NCBI GenBank assembly: GCA_905221605.1
Contig: CAJNDS010000001.1
Coordinates: 504,025 to 564,024 of the forward strand
Direction of reading: 5' to 3'
Length of the DNA stretch: 60,000 nucleotides
Origin: Symbiodinium natans
Lineage: Eukaryota > Sar > Dinophyceae > Suessiales > Symbiodiniaceae
This document shows positions 12,901 through 22,063 of this stretch, in pieces (within the stretch, counting starts at the first letter, position 1; each line of letters opens with the position of its first letter). Both the position numbers and the translations under genes were made by a program. The notes under the pieces are model-generated. The model was not told where the DNA came from, made no database searches, and saw only the letters and a list, made by a program, of their open reading frames with translations.

Positions 12901-15900
12901 CCTAAAGGATTTAGGGTGTGGGGTTTAGGGTTTAGGGTTCAGGGTTTAGGGTTTAGGGTTTAGGGGTACTGCACTTGGGGGTCGGGGGGGGGGGGGGGGG
13001 GGGGCCGGCTTGGGTAGGACCTTGTTTAGCAAGGGGTCCAAAGTTCTCTAGCTTTGCGTCTTGTGGAGTCCTACTGAAGGTTCATGGAGGGTCACATAAC
13101 TGGGGACAGGTTTAGGGCATATTTATAGGATTATGTGTATAGGGTTTAAGTTTAGGGAATGCCGGAGCCCGCAAGAATTGACGTGAAGCTTCCCGAGAGC
13201 AGCAGAGTCACCCTTTCCAACGAGGTACTCTTCCCAACAGCCACTCCCGTATAAGCCGCCCCTGAACCATAAACTCATAACCCAAAACCTCAAGCCATGA
13301 AACACTTAAACCCTAAAACCCTAAAATCCCCTCAAACCCTAAACCCTAAAACCCAAATTCAAAAAACCCTGAACCCTTAAACCCTAAACCCTTAAACCCC
13401 ACATCCATTCACCCGTAAGCCCTTAAACCAGCAACTTTAAAACCCTAAAACCATAAAGCCCTGAACCCTTAAACTTGTGGCTGCCTTGTGAGCCTGCAAA
13501 TCATTTAGCTCGCTTAGCGCCTCGCCCCCGACAGCCTCACCTCGGAATCCTGAAAAGCTCCAACGTGAGGGTTTAGGGTTTAGGGGCTAGGGTTTAGGAC
13601 TTAGGGTCCGTAAACCGCTACAGCCTGAAAACCCTGCATTGTTTAGGGCGGTTAGGGTTGTAATTCTAAGGGTCAAAACCTACAGCCCCCAACCCGAAAT
13701 CTAATCCCCCTACCCTTCTGGACCTCCTCTTCTTCCGTCTCGCTGAACCAGATGTCCGCATCGCGGTACGGCTCCGGCTCCTTCATCTTCGCCTGTACGG
13801 GAGTTGTGGGTTTAGAGTTTCAGGGATTGTTCAGTCCCCGGCCTTTGGATGTAGGGCTTTACTTACGGGTTGGATCTTAGGGTGTCTGTTAGAAGTTGGG
13901 GGTGTTGCTGTAGGCGGGAACGAAACTCCAAATCCCTAAACCCCAAACCCTAAACTCTAGACTCGAAACCCTCGCTTTTAAAGTAATTTGGAGCTTTTCA
14001 GGATTCCGAGGGTTTCAACTCGGGAGCCGCAACTTGTCGAACAAACGAGCTCGGAGCCCGGCAATCATCCGCAGGCGGTCGTCAATGTTGTCTTCCTCCT
14101 CGTCCTGATCTGCTAGTAGGTGGCCGTGCGCCATGTAAGTTGCTTGGCTAGACCCTAGCAACCCTTAAACCCTGAACCCTGAACCCTAAATCCTGAACCC
14201 TAACCTTGAGCTCGAAGCCCTGAACCCTAAACTTCGAGGGTTTCGGGGTTCAGGGTTTGTCAGGTGCCCTATATAACCCCTGGAAGGGTGGTTGTGAAAA
14301 AGGGGGGATAGAATCTTGAACCCGCATCTTTCAGGGTTCAAGGTTTAGGGTTTAGGTTCATCGGTTTTTGGGTTTGTTTTTGGTGTTCAAGGGCTTGCAT
14401 TAAGGACTTTTTGACTTAGTACGTCTACTTAGTATCCCCTAGAAACCCTTGTACAATAGTCCCAACTAGCCCGGCTGACTAAGTCAACCTTGCTAGCCCA
14501 GTAACCATATTGCAATAAGGGTACCATGTTTTGGGGTTGGTTTTCTTTGTAAGGAAACCTTGAACCGAAAAACGAGCGGAAGGGTACCAGTGGGCTGCCC
14601 TAAACCCTAAACCCTAAACCCTAAACCCTAAACCCTAAAAACCCTAAAAACCCTAAAAACCCTAAAAACCCTAAAAACCCTAAAAACCCTAAAAACCCTA
14701 AACCCTAAACCCTAAACCCTAAACCCTAACCCTAAACCCTAAACCCTGAACCAAAAGCCTGTTAAGCCTCAAAAGGAAACCTGTGGCCTCTTGGATGAAG
14801 CCCCCCCAAGCCCCCTTCAAAAGGGCTTCCAAGTAGGGACGCCCATTGCATTTCCATCCCTTTCGTCAAACCAAGTGTGGAAGACGCCCCACACTGCAGG
14901 GAGCCAGTCTCTAGGGTTTAGGGTTTAGGGTTTAAGGTTTAGGGTTTCGGGTTTAGGGTTTCGGGTTTGGGGCTTGGGGCTTGGGGCTTAGGGTTAGGGA
15001 GCTTCGGCCTCCTCGTCGATGTACCTCCCGTCGTCCTCCTTCTTCTCCGACTCGAAGAGGTATTGGGTGATGTACTTCGGACCTCAATGGCAACCGACCA
15101 GTTCTCTTACTGTTGGTTAGCAGGGAATGAGGTAATTAGGGCCCTGTATGTACCCTTTGAGGGATCATATAGGGTACCTCATTCCCCCATTTCCTACTAA
15201 CCAACAGTAACTTATGAGGTTCGGGGTTTTGGATTTAGGGCTGGGCTGGAGACTTGAGGATTCTAGAAACCCGGCAGATGAACCAACATCCGCTGTTGCA
15301 TCGACGCCCCTCCAAAACATCACGGAAATCGCATAACCCTAAGCCCTCAGTGCTAAGCCCTAAGCCTAAACCCTAAACCCCAACCCTAAACCCTAGGCCC
15401 TAAACCCTGAACCCTAAAGGGTTGAGGGTTTAGGTAGGACTTAGGGCTTGATGGGCCTTCAAGGCCATAAGACCGTCAAAATTGAAACATAATTCATGAA
15501 TTTAGGGTTTAGGGTTTAGGCTTTAGGGGTAGACACTGATGGAGGGGCCTATTTAATGAGAATCAGGGTTTAGGGCTTCGGATTTTGGGGTCAGGGTTGA
15601 GGGTTTAGGGTTTCTGAACGCCTGCGATCGCTGCTCATGTCGTCTCGGGGCCCTGCATTCCATGAGGATGTAGAGAACGTACCTCTCCCACCCTAAACCC
15701 TAAACCCTAAACCCTGAACTCTAAACCCTGTAAGCTGTGAACCCTGAAGCCTGCACCTTGGTCATCACCCTAAACCACCAAACCGTGTGATTCGCCTTGG
15801 TAGAGTTCCGGTGCTTTGGACTTGAAGGGCTGCCTCATTCAGTACATTTCTACATGCTGACTTTCACTTCTTCCTCTTGTGGGCGGAGCTCTCGCGGTTT

Positions 15901-18900
15901 AGGGTCCGCAGGGTCCAGGGTCCAGGGTTTAGGGTTTAGGGTTTAGGTTTTAGGATTTAGGGTTGAGGATTTAGGGTTTAGGGTTATAGGGTTTAGGGTG
16001 TAGGGTATTTGAACCCAAACGGAATTGAACTCTACATGTCGTGCGCTCAATCATCTCGACCACCCCAGGACTTTGTGCCCCCCTTCGAACACTACATCCC
16101 TCGACCCTAAACCCTAGACCCCCCTACCGGCCTCAAAACTTTTCGCCGCACCTTCTTCACCTCCTTGACCTCCTGGGTGCGAGGTGGGCGCGCTCGCCCA
16201 GGCGGTGAAGCCGTGATACACAGCACCCTGAACCCCTAAACCCTAAACCCTAAACTTAAAGATCTTGTCCTACTCCCCTATATCGCCTGAAAGCCAGGGT
16301 TCAGGGTTTGGGGTTGCACTGGTACTGCCCTGATCATTCAGGACAGGGGCAATCTCCCAGTAGGACTCGCTGACGTTCAGCCACTTGCAGTCTTCAAAAT
16401 CCTGGCAGGGTTTGGGGTTCCAGGTTTAGGGTTAAGGGCTAGGGTTTAGGGTTTAGGGTTTAGGGTTTAGGGTTTAGGGTTTAGGGTTTAGGGTTTAGGG
16501 TTTAGGGTTTAGGCTTTAGGGCTTTAGGGTTTAGGGTTTTGGGTTGGTTTAGGATTTAGGGCTCAGGGTTTAGGACTTTGCTTCGCTGCTTGCAGGGTCA
16601 CTCGAGCATTAAAGCCCAAATCCTTGGCTTTTGTGTTTGGGGTTTAGGGTTTAGGGTTGAGGGTTTAGGGTTTAGGGGTAAGGTGTTTCCCGAACTTACA
16701 AGCGTTGCTGAGACTGGCTGGGCTTAAGGTTCCTAGTTGCTGAGTACTCTGGGCAAAAAAAAAGGCTAACCTTGAAACTATGGTGGGACGATATGTACCC
16801 CAGGAGGTTAAGCTACTAAAGCTGCAAGCCCTGGTACATGCGCATGCGCCCTTCTGCTCCTACGGAGTTCCAGCTTTTGAGGGCCAACTCAGGTCTGCAA
16901 GAAGAGTTTAGGGTTTGGGGCTTAAGGTTTAGAAATTCCGAAAAGCCTGCTCCTGGACCTTAGAGAACTGCCCCCACAGCTATCAGCCCTGGCCTGGCAG
17001 ACTATGAAGCCACCCTCAACCCCCCAACCCCATAACCCCACACCCTAAACCCCCTTTAAACCCAACCCAACCCGAAAACCCTAAACACTCCAACAACCTC
17101 TAAACCCCTACACTACACCCCAAACCCCTAAACCCCTAAACTACCCACCCATTTACGAAAAACCGAAGGGTTCTCCTCCTCTAGGACGGTGTCACCGTGC
17201 ACGACCAGTTTGAGCTGCCTCCGCTTCGTTGGGTTTAGGGTTTAGGGTTTAGGGTGTAGGGTTTAGGGTTTAGGGTTTAGGGTGTAGGGTTTAGGGTTTA
17301 GGGTTTAGGGTTTAGGGTTTAGGGCTTATACACGGTCCCTTGACCTGGGCCCTTCAATTCCCGCCTGCAGCACCTCCCTAGATTCACTGTGCCCCCTATG
17401 CCGAAGTCAGGGTTCTCATGGGCTGGGCTTCGGCGGTCGTTGCGACCATGAGAATGTGGCGTTTCGGGCATTCCTTGTGCTAACCTACGGTGGGCTGACA
17501 GGCCTTCTTCTTTGTCCCTAGGCCCTAGCCCTAAACCCTAAACCCTAAACCCTAAACCCTAAACCCTAAACCCTAAACCCTAAACCTAAACCCTAAACCC
17601 TAAACCTTCGTCCCTAGGCCCTACTCCCTAACTGGTGGTGAGTCGCAAGAGGGATGGGAGAAGTGGCCTTCTAATCTGTGCCACATGTGAACACCCGCTT
17701 CGATTCGAGGTCGGGCTGAGGGTTTAGCCTTGAAGGTGACAGAGTGCTGGGTTTGGGGTTTAGGGTTTAGGGTTTAAGGTTTAGGGTTTAGGGTTTAGGG
17801 TTTAGGGTTTAGGGTTTAGGGTTTAGGGTTTAGGGTTTAGGGTTTAGGGCTAAAGGACGTAAGGCCAAGGGGTTGAGGAGTTTGGTTTGGACATTTTTTG
17901 GGGGTTTGGGGTTTGAAGGTTGCAGGGCGGGGGGGGCGGCAAGCCTCATGCTCAAGTGAGCGCGTATCTGCCTGGCTTCGACGTCTCTTCTCAAAGGGAC
18001 CTGCTTGCCGTCAGGCTTGCGGTGCTGAGGCAGAAGGTGAAGAGGTTTAGGGTTTAGGGTTTAGGGTTTAGGGTTTAGGGTTTAGGGTTTAGGGTTTAGG
18101 GTTTAGGGTTTAGGGTTTAGGGTGGGAGGAGATCACGCTTGGGGCCTAAGAGGCTTCGACGACCTAAGCCCCTTCGTGGCGGCTTGCTTCCACAATCCTA
18201 AACCGTAACCCTGAACCCTAAACCCTGAACCCAATAAACTACAAACCCTAAACCCTAAACCCTAAACCCTAAACCCTACACCCTAAACCCTAAACCCTAA
18301 ACCCTAAACCCTAAACCCTAAACCCTAAACCCTACGTGTGCAACCTGTGCTCAACTCCGCCCTGAGTGGTGTGCAGAATTCTGCTGCTGAGCGAAGGTTG
18401 AGGGTTGAGGGCTTAGGGAGCTTCGGGCTGTTTGGGTTTAGGGTTTAGGGTTTAGGGTTTAGGGTTTAGGGTTTAGGGTTTAGGGTTTAGGGTTTAGGGT
18501 GTAGGGTTGAGGGCTTAGGGTCTAGGGTTCTTCATCGTATAGTTTGCAGGGACTCGGAGAAGCCATGCTCTTGAAAGCATGTTCCTGAACTCCCCAAACC
18601 CCAAACCCTCAACCCCACTGCCACACCCCCTAAAGCCCGAGCCGCAAAAACCGTAATGCTGCTACATAACCCGATGAAGGTAACTTGATTTAAGCCGCTT
18701 CTGTCTCCGCATGCTCTTTGCGCTCTAGAGAGCTGGCGGCCTCTTCCGCCTCTGGTATCTGCAGGGCTCACACGGGGGGGTTTCCGAAAATAGGCGGGGC
18801 ACCTTTTCTAGGGGTTCCCTTTATAAGGGGCTCCTTCTACTCTATTTGGGGTATAAAAGGGGTACCCGTAGTTTGGGAAATACCCACATATGCATGGGAG

Positions 18901-20395
18901 TTGTTCTAAAATTGTGGGGCCCTTTTCGTGGAGTATCGCAGAAACAAAGGCTACTCCTTACATTGTCGTCGGTATACTTTATCCATTGAACTTGGCTGCA
19001 CTTCGTAGGGTAGCTTATAAATTACTTTTTTGCTGCCTTATAACAAGAAACCCAGTAAACCCAACAAGGCTAAACATCTAAAGTTACAGTAAAGAACCAC
19101 AAAGTCAAGGACACCCTCGTTTAGGGAAGCCCTCCACGCAGGCAGTCTCTTGCTGCCGGGACGTCCTGCAAGTGGTCGCAGAGGTCCGCCTTGGCTTTAA
19201 GAAGCTGCTGTCATGTGCAGCAGGACGAGACTGCCCAGGGGTCCCCCCTTAGGACGTCGCGCGATGCATTAAGGACGCATATGGGCAGCGGCTTCGCGTA
19301 AGAGAGGCCGATGAACGGCCCCATGCACTCTTGCAAACTTGTCATGTCATAGCAGCTCTGCGCAGGCCAGTGCCCATATCTGCTAAGCCGCGTCACGCCC
19401 GAAAGTCGGAACTTTCGGCCGGCGGGGACAATAAAACATGTCATGCAACTCTCTCTGGAAGCTTTCGGTCCAGAGTTGAGCTTGGGGTTGAGGGTTTAGG
19501 GTTAGGGTTTTAGGGTTTAGGGTTTGGGGTTTGGGGTTTAGGGGTTAGGGTTCCCGGCGCCCTCGCCACCCAAGTCATAGCGCACACCACCGGATCAAGA
19601 GGCATCTTGCCCCGACGCAGTGGCTCTGAGGCACTCTGCTTGACGAACGACCTGGGATAGATTGTACGGAAGATTGCCGGTCGGTAAGAGTGTAGGGTTA
19701 GGGTTTAGGGTTTAGGGCTTATAGGGTTTAGGGCTTCGGGTTTCGGGGCATTCTAGGTCTGGCGGAAGCATTTGGGGGCCGTTTGGGTTCTGGGGCTTAG
19801 GACACGGACTGGCCAGAGGCTTCGTGGACCCCTAAACCCTAAACGCTAAACCCTAAAACTCTATCCCTTCTTCACTGCACGGGTTTCGACATGCACTGCG
19901 CCTGTATAAAGGTCGACCCCGACCTACGTTCCTGAAGCCCCGAAACCTTCATCAAAGCGGCCTGATTCCCTGAACCCGAAACCTTGAACCATCCTATAAA
20001 ACCCTAAACACTAAACCCTACAAACACCCTAAACCCTGAACCCTAAACCCCAAACCCTAAACCCTAAACCGCAACTGACACCCCCCCCCTTAAAAAACAA
20101 AAAAAAAAAAAAACTTGGAAAACTTCCCGCACTCCCCGCCATCAAAGCCTTACGGTTTGGGGTTTAGGGTTTACAGGGTTCCGGGTTTAGGGCTTAGAAG
20201 AAAAGTGTTGCATCCAACCCATGGCGACAAGAAGGCCACAAGCGCCAAGTGGCAGGATGAGTCTCGCCCCCTAAGCCCTAAGCCCGAACCCACTTTCACC
20301 ACCCCAAGCCCCCAAATGCCGCCGCGACTCCTGAAACTCAAACGGTCGCTTCTTCGATGCCTTGGCATGAGGCTTAGTAGGGGGAGGCAAAGCAC
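850..20395 (-). CDS. Exon-rich region: one or more unrecognised genes, including a possible ASH/HYDIN-like axonemal protein
   Basis: About 27 minus-strand exon candidates lie in telomere-like introns. Near the 3' end, DTRWIIEAQTEMRLLVFAPE (1.7 kb) followed by YANLTFEVVG (0.9 kb) resembles the repeated PapD/ASH strands of HYDIN-type central-pair proteins (WxIxxxxxxxLxVxFxP ... LxFEVVG). At 7.3-8.9 kb there are Lys/Glu-rich coiled-coil exons, as such proteins often have. Exons at 12.0-20.4 kb are mostly charged linkers plus two Cys-containing pieces. I could not thread them in frame, so the number of genes is unknown and the family call is tentative. All exons are on the same strand as the other genes. 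Confidence 0.35.
1652..1742 (-). CDS. Probable exon, ASH/HYDIN-like strand
   Basis: Minus frame reads RQTRDTRWIIEAQTEMRLLV then FAPEHPRL. The pattern resembles the WxI...LxVxFxP strand of HYDIN-type ASH domains. Family call is inference. Confidence 0.45.
2300..2352 (-). CDS. Probable exon, gene unassigned
   Basis: Acceptor CCCAG|GAGG. Minus frame reads EVEEVKETYAPLAGLL. Confidence 0.5.
2400..3425. other. Gene-free stretch
   Basis: Holds degenerate arrays to 2770, the TA tract, AT-rich unique sequence, a foldback of the 49.15 kb family at about 3225-3335 and a piece of another dispersed repeat at 3355-3420. No exon supported. Confidence 0.6.
2878..2920. repeat. TA dinucleotide tract
   Basis: (TA)n with a central TGTG, self-complementary. 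It starts a 350-base AT-rich stretch (2.88-3.22 kb) in which I see no coding sequence. Confidence 0.9.
3430..3515 (-). CDS. Possible exon
   Basis: Minus frame reads LNVRQPTPLQRRLVRSDGAE. Two frames are open; weak. Confidence 0.25.
3740..3850. mobile_element. Foldback element, family B
   Basis: Left end TTTGCGAAAATAGGGGAG, right end GGTACCCCTGATTCGGAGAC, approximate inverse of the left. Resembles elements at 12.66, 18.77, 21.91 and 33.3 kb. Confidence 0.6.
4018..4099 (+). repeat. Pure TTTAGGG array
   Basis: About eleven perfect tandem copies, with no variant units. Confidence 0.97.
4382..4431 (-). CDS. Small probable exon
   Basis: Minus frame reads RFALENFSILTPVPPAG after GCGCAG. Confidence 0.4.
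5408..5454 (-). CDS. Possible exon, gene unassigned
   Basis: Minus frame reads FLEALRKGEIKWEDY then TGA. Another minus frame is open for about 65 codons through 5218, so the frame is undecided. Confidence 0.3.
5512..5594 (-). CDS. Probable exon, gene unassigned
   Basis: Minus frame reads ETVGPCVGRTARNDVIRDVQ then TSLVLAA. Confidence 0.5.
5890..5959 (-). CDS. Probable exon, gene unassigned
   Basis: Minus frame reads EKTKIYTREDFQEVLTKVRA then APDAGV. Confidence 0.55.
6037..6115 (-). CDS. Probable exon, gene unassigned
   Basis: Minus frame reads MDHEQFVFVTEDRIFPTQAA then HLMIAG. Composition and regular hydrophobic spacing look genuine. Confidence 0.55.
6533..6585 (-). CDS. Probable exon, gene unassigned
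   Basis: Acceptor CGCAG|GTGCC. Minus frame reads VPEDYKQEALATFVLVAQ. Confidence 0.5.
7075..7292 (-). repeat. CCCTAAA array
   Basis: Runs up to the exon at 7293, in the usual low-side orientation. Confidence 0.95.
7293..7372 (-). CDS. Coiled-coil exon
   Basis: Minus frame reads RREAQKEAKEGEPDRSEEAL. A second open minus frame is Arg-rich and less convincing. Confidence 0.5.
7640..8340. other. Unique stretch without called exons
   Basis: About 700 bases free of arrays. Long frames are open on both strands (7647-8045 plus, 7724-8053 minus), so neither is convincing. The motif CTACTTCTGAGGGC occurs here twice and again at 42.95 kb, marking a dispersed repeat. A plus-strand helical reading at 8.2 kb is treated as a finding. 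Confidence 0.4.
8475..8541 (-). CDS. Coiled-coil exon
   Basis: Minus frame reads AEARKEEAKKRMEAAGVARG then AL, a strong helical heptad-like composition. Confidence 0.6.
8820..8859 (-). CDS. Small coiled-coil exon
   Basis: Acceptor GCCAG|GACATC. Minus frame reads DIDEKRARKKRLK. Confidence 0.5.
9904..9958. other. Structured hairpin, copy 1
   Basis: GCTCGCC pairs with GGCGAGC, AGTC with GACT and TGCGG with CCGCA. The symmetric internal loop is GAGAA/GAGTA and the terminal loop 11 bases. Copies 2-4 are at 10518, 10736 and 11350; a diverged copy is at 10076. Confidence 0.7.
10076..10128. other. Structured hairpin, diverged copy
   Basis: Same layout with GAGAA and GAGTA intact. One stem pair changes C-G to T-A on both sides, one mismatch becomes a pair, and three pairs are lost. 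A near-identical partner lies 832 bases on. Confidence 0.5.
10518..10572. other. Structured hairpin, copy 2
   Basis: Identical arms and internal loop to copy 1, but lacks the 14 or so bases (TGAGACGGATTTAC) that follow copy 1. Confidence 0.7.
10736..10790. other. Structured hairpin, copy 3
   Basis: Duplicate of copy 1, 832 bases on. Confidence 0.7.
11350..11404. other. Structured hairpin, copy 4
   Basis: Duplicate of copy 2 in position, but followed by the copy-1 type of tail, so the 832-bp repeat has been patched or recombined here. Confidence 0.7.
12030..12109 (-). CDS. Probable Cys-rich exon
   Basis: Minus frame reads DKAKYMKYCNDCPFVSPAKD then DCTQACR, with CxxC and CxxxC spacing. Family not recognised. 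Confidence 0.55.
12389..12458 (-). CDS. Probable exon with CxxC
   Basis: Acceptor TTCAG|GAG. Minus frame reads ERWCDGCGSTRVVVMKKHTD then VRGLG. The CxxC could belong to a zinc-binding site with the Cys residues of the exon near 12.05 kb. Confidence 0.55.
12647..12760. mobile_element. Foldback element, family B, with 12-bp flanking duplication
   Basis: ATAGGCTGATAT at 12647-12658 and 12749-12760 flanks a 90-base element. Its ends are imperfect inverted repeats (GGGGGGTGTCCGAAATTAGG against CCTATTTTCGCAAACCCCCA). Confidence 0.8.
13172..13252 (-). CDS. Probable exon, gene unassigned
   Basis: Minus frame reads GCWEEYLVGKGDSAALGKLH then VNSCGL. Confidence 0.4.
13488..13540 (-). CDS. Probable exon, gene unassigned
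   Basis: Minus frame reads VGGEALSELNDLQAHKAA. Its high-side edge coincides with one arm of a 24-bp inverted repeat. Confidence 0.4.
13540..14011. repeat. 24-bp inverted repeat, 424 bases apart
   Basis: Arms at 13540-13563 and 13988-14011 are perfect reverse complements (CTCGGAATCCTGAAAAGCTC core). The exon at 13717-13792 lies between them. Confidence 0.9.
13717..13792 (-). CDS. Probable exon, gene unassigned
   Basis: Acceptor ACAG|GCG. Minus frame reads AKMKEPEPYRDADIWFSETE then EEEVQ. Confidence 0.6.
14034..14134 (-). CDS. Probable exon, gene unassigned
   Basis: Minus frame reads MAHGHLLADQDEEEDNIDDR then LRMIAGLRARLFDK. The likely acceptor is ATCAG|GACG, in which case it starts near 14109. 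Confidence 0.6.
14602..14752 (-). repeat. CCCTAAA array with internal CCCTAAAAA block
   Basis: Heptamer copies surround about seven copies of the nine-base variant, so the variant spread as a block. Confidence 0.95.
15002..15081 (-). CDS. Probable exon, gene unassigned
   Basis: Minus frame reads SPKYITQYLFESEKKEDDGR then YIDEEAEA. It adjoins the foldback element at 15107-15210. Confidence 0.6.
15107..15210. mobile_element. Foldback element, family C
   Basis: Perfect 14-bp ends (TTACTGTTGGTTAG / CTAACCAACAGTAA) enclose a second inverted pair, GGGAATGAGGTA / TACCTCATTCCC. A diverged relative lies at 700-785. No clear target duplication. Confidence 0.85.
15612..15690 (-). CDS. Possible exon, gene unassigned
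   Basis: Minus frame reads ERYVLYILMECRAPRRHEQR. Weak support; bounded by arrays. Confidence 0.3.
16004..16070 (-). other. tRNA-like fragment
   Basis: The reverse strand reads GGTGGTCGAGATGATTGAGC, like a tRNA D-arm/box A, and ends GGGTTCAAATACCC, like a T-arm. The T loop is one base too long and no anticodon stem forms. Probably a decayed tRNA or a tRNA-derived repeat. Confidence 0.3.
16142..16218 (-). CDS. Probable exon, gene unassigned
   Basis: Minus frame reads ITASPPGRARPPRTQEVKEV then KKVRRK, a basic linker. Confidence 0.45.
16322..16401 (-). CDS. Probable exon, gene unassigned
   Basis: Acceptor GCCAG|GATTTT. Minus frame reads DFEDCKWLNVSESYWEIAPV then LNDQG. Confidence 0.6.
16395..16570 (+). 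repeat. TTTAGGG array
   Basis: About ten perfect units in the middle, with degenerate edges. It starts beside the exon ending at 16401. Confidence 0.95.
17165..17228 (-). CDS. Probable exon, gene unassigned
   Basis: Minus frame reads PTKRRQLKLVVHGDTVLEEE then NP. Arrays on both sides in the usual orientation. Confidence 0.55.
17755..17850 (+). repeat. TTTAGGG array
   Basis: About thirteen units, one TTTAAGG variant. Confidence 0.95.
17955..18042 (-). CDS. Probable exon, gene unassigned
   Basis: Minus frame reads LPQHRKPDGKQVPLRRDVEA then RQIRAHLS, next to a long TTTAGGG array. Confidence 0.5.
18041..18123 (+). repeat. Pure TTTAGGG array
   Basis: About eleven perfect units next to the exon ending at 18042. 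Confidence 0.95.
18138..18190 (-). CDS. Possible exon, gene unassigned
   Basis: Minus frame reads KQAATKGLRSSKPLRPQA followed by TGA. Could be a C-terminus or chance. Reversed flanks. Confidence 0.25.
18690..18765 (-). CDS. Probable exon, gene unassigned
   Basis: Minus frame reads IPEAEEAASSLERKEHAETE, an acidic coiled-coil composition after CTGCAG. Confidence 0.5.
18770..18900. mobile_element. Foldback element, family B
   Basis: Left GGGGGTTTCCGAAAATAGGC, right GGTACCCGTAGTTTGGGAAA then TACCC, imperfect inverse. It lies directly beside the exon at 18690. Confidence 0.55.
18900..19555. other. Unique stretch without supported exon
   Basis: Nearly array-free to 19480. It contains GGCAGTCTC near 19140 and the inverted GAGACTGCC near 19229, a weak foldback. 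Open frames on both strands between 19211 and 19444 are not convincing. Confidence 0.4.
19562..19672 (-). CDS. Probable exon, gene unassigned
   Basis: Minus frame reads TIYPRSFVKQSASEPLRRGK then MPLDPVVCAMTWVAR. Confidence 0.5.
20303..20395 (-). CDS. Probable exon, gene unassigned
   Basis: Minus frame reads LRSALPPPTKPHAKASKKRP then FEFQESRRH. The most 5' exon seen in this region. Confidence 0.5.
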
Positions 20396-20436
20396 TTCGC
20401 AAAGCCTACACTCCCACTAGCGATTTTTAGGGTCAG

Positions 20437-20570
20437 GGTTTAGGGCCAGAGTGCAGGGTTTAAGTACCTACATGTTTAGGGTTTAGGGTTGAGGGCCAGA
20501 GTGTAGGGTTTGAGTACCTACATGTTTAGGTTTTAGGGTTTAGGGTTTGGGGCCAGTGTGTAGGGTTTAG
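20437..20570. repeat. Three tandem units of about 60 bases
   Basis: GGGCCAGAGTG(C/T)AGGGTTT...GTACCTACATGTTTAGG is repeated twice and a third copy is truncated. Confidence 0.8.
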
Positions 20571-20799
20571 CTCGAAACCCACGATCTTTGAATCAAAAGC
20601 TCTTATGACAACTGAGGGTGCCATCTTCGATAGGGAATCAAGCAAGGGGGGTCAGAATCCAAAGAACTGCCCGGATAAGTTGACCTGGTTGAGTCCGAGA
20701 TTCCCCTAAAAAAGCCGACCCATGTATACACTCATCACCACTCGTGAAAATCCTACCAAACACCAAGTTAAAGAATCCTCAAACCCTGCAAGCCCTGAA

Positions 20800-21336
20800 G
20801 CGCTAAACCCTAAACCCTAGATCCCTAAACCCCTAAACCCTAAACCCTAAACCCCTCCCTATACCCAATCCCTAAACCCGAAAACCCAAAACCCCAAAAC
20901 CCTCAGACCCTGAACCCCAAACCCCTAAAACCTAAGCGCCTAAATCCCTGAACCCTAACCCTCTACACTAAATCCTAAAACCCTTCCCAAAGCCCTAAAC
21001 CCCAAAACCCTAATCCCTAATCCCCAAGACCCTCAATATGTAGGTCAGGGAAAACCCCTAAAGACCCTCAGCCCTAAACGCCTAAACCTGGAACCCTAAT
21101 CCCCTAATCACCTAAACCCCAAAACCCTCAGTATGTAGGTCAGGCAGGGCCCCTAAAGCCCTAAACCCTAAAACCCCTAATTCCCGGAACCCTAGTCCCC
21201 TCAACCCTAAACCCTGAACCCTAAACCCCTAAACCCTAAAACCCCAAACCCCTAAACACTAAACCCTAAACCCTAAGCCCTAAACCCCTAATCCCCTAAA
21301 CCCCAAAACCCTAAACCCCCCCCCCCCCCCCCCCCG
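20800..21336 (-). repeat. Degenerate CCCTAAA arrays with poly-C
   Basis: More than 500 bases of CCCTAAA, CCCCTAAA and CCCAAA units with a poly-C run at the end. TATGTAGGTCAGG recurs three times (about 21038, 21133, 21339). No exon until 21347. Confidence 0.9.
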
Positions 21337-21346
21337 AATATGTAGG

Positions 21347-21412
21347 TCAGGCAAGGCGGCGCGGCTTCGGCTCCGCCGTCCCCGCGGACGTGCCGGTGAG
21401 CAGCGTGGGGGC
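21347..21412 (-). CDS. Candidate terminal exon, unassigned
   Basis: After GTGAG|G the frame reads APTLLTGTSAGTAEPKPRRL, Ala, stop. It is flanked by CCCTAAA on the low side and TTTAGGG on the high side, as other exons are. It could be the real end of the AMT gene or belong to another transcript. Confidence 0.4.
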   Translation of the reverse strand, partial: APTLLTGTSAGTAEPKPRRLA

Positions 21413-21904
21413 CTCACACAGAAGACTGAAGGGTCGGTTTAGGGTTTAGGGTTTAGGGTTTAGGGTTTTGGGTTTAGGGGTTAGGGGTTAGGGGTTTAGG
21501 GTTCAGGGTTCAGGGTTCGGGGTTGAGGGTTTAAGGGTTTAGGGTTCAGGGTTCAGGGTTTAGGGTTTAGGGTTTGGGGTTTCTGGCATAGGGCTTAGGG
21601 TTTAGGGGTCCAACGGGCTGTAGAGTTTCGGGCTTGAAGGTTTAGGAGACCAAAGAGTTTGCTTTGGGCCCGTACTGAAGGCATAGGGTTCTTAAGGGAG
21701 GGGGGTTCATGGGGGCTGGGTACCTAGAAAACCTTAGGGAAGCTTCGGGAGCCTTTGGGTTACATACCCCTGAGACTTCTACAATGAAGGAATGTGTTTC
21801 CATGCTCTGATCCCAAAAGGGGTTGAGGTTTCAGGGCTGGGGGCCTTCCACCAGGCATCCATATCATACTTTTGCCGATGCTCAAGTTATGCGATGGATC
21901 CGTA

Positions 21905-22030
21905 GACTACATGGGGGGGGGGTGCACGAGATGAGGGGTACCCTTATTGGGGTCCTTGTAGGACCGGGATCCTGCTATTTGGGGGGTCTGTATTCGGGGT
22001 CCCTTATTATTCTCGCAAACCCCCCATATT
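21905..22030. mobile_element. Foldback element, family B
   Basis: Poly-G then TGCACGAGATGAGGGGTACC, against GGGTCCCTTATTATTCTCGC then AAACCCCCCAT. Imperfect ends. Confidence 0.55.
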
Positions 22031-22063
22031 CCTTACATCAAACCTTTCAATTCAAGGGTACCC

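Noticed and set aside
19211-19444. 77-codon minus frame
   Set aside because: Both strands open, no family pattern, no clear splice sites.
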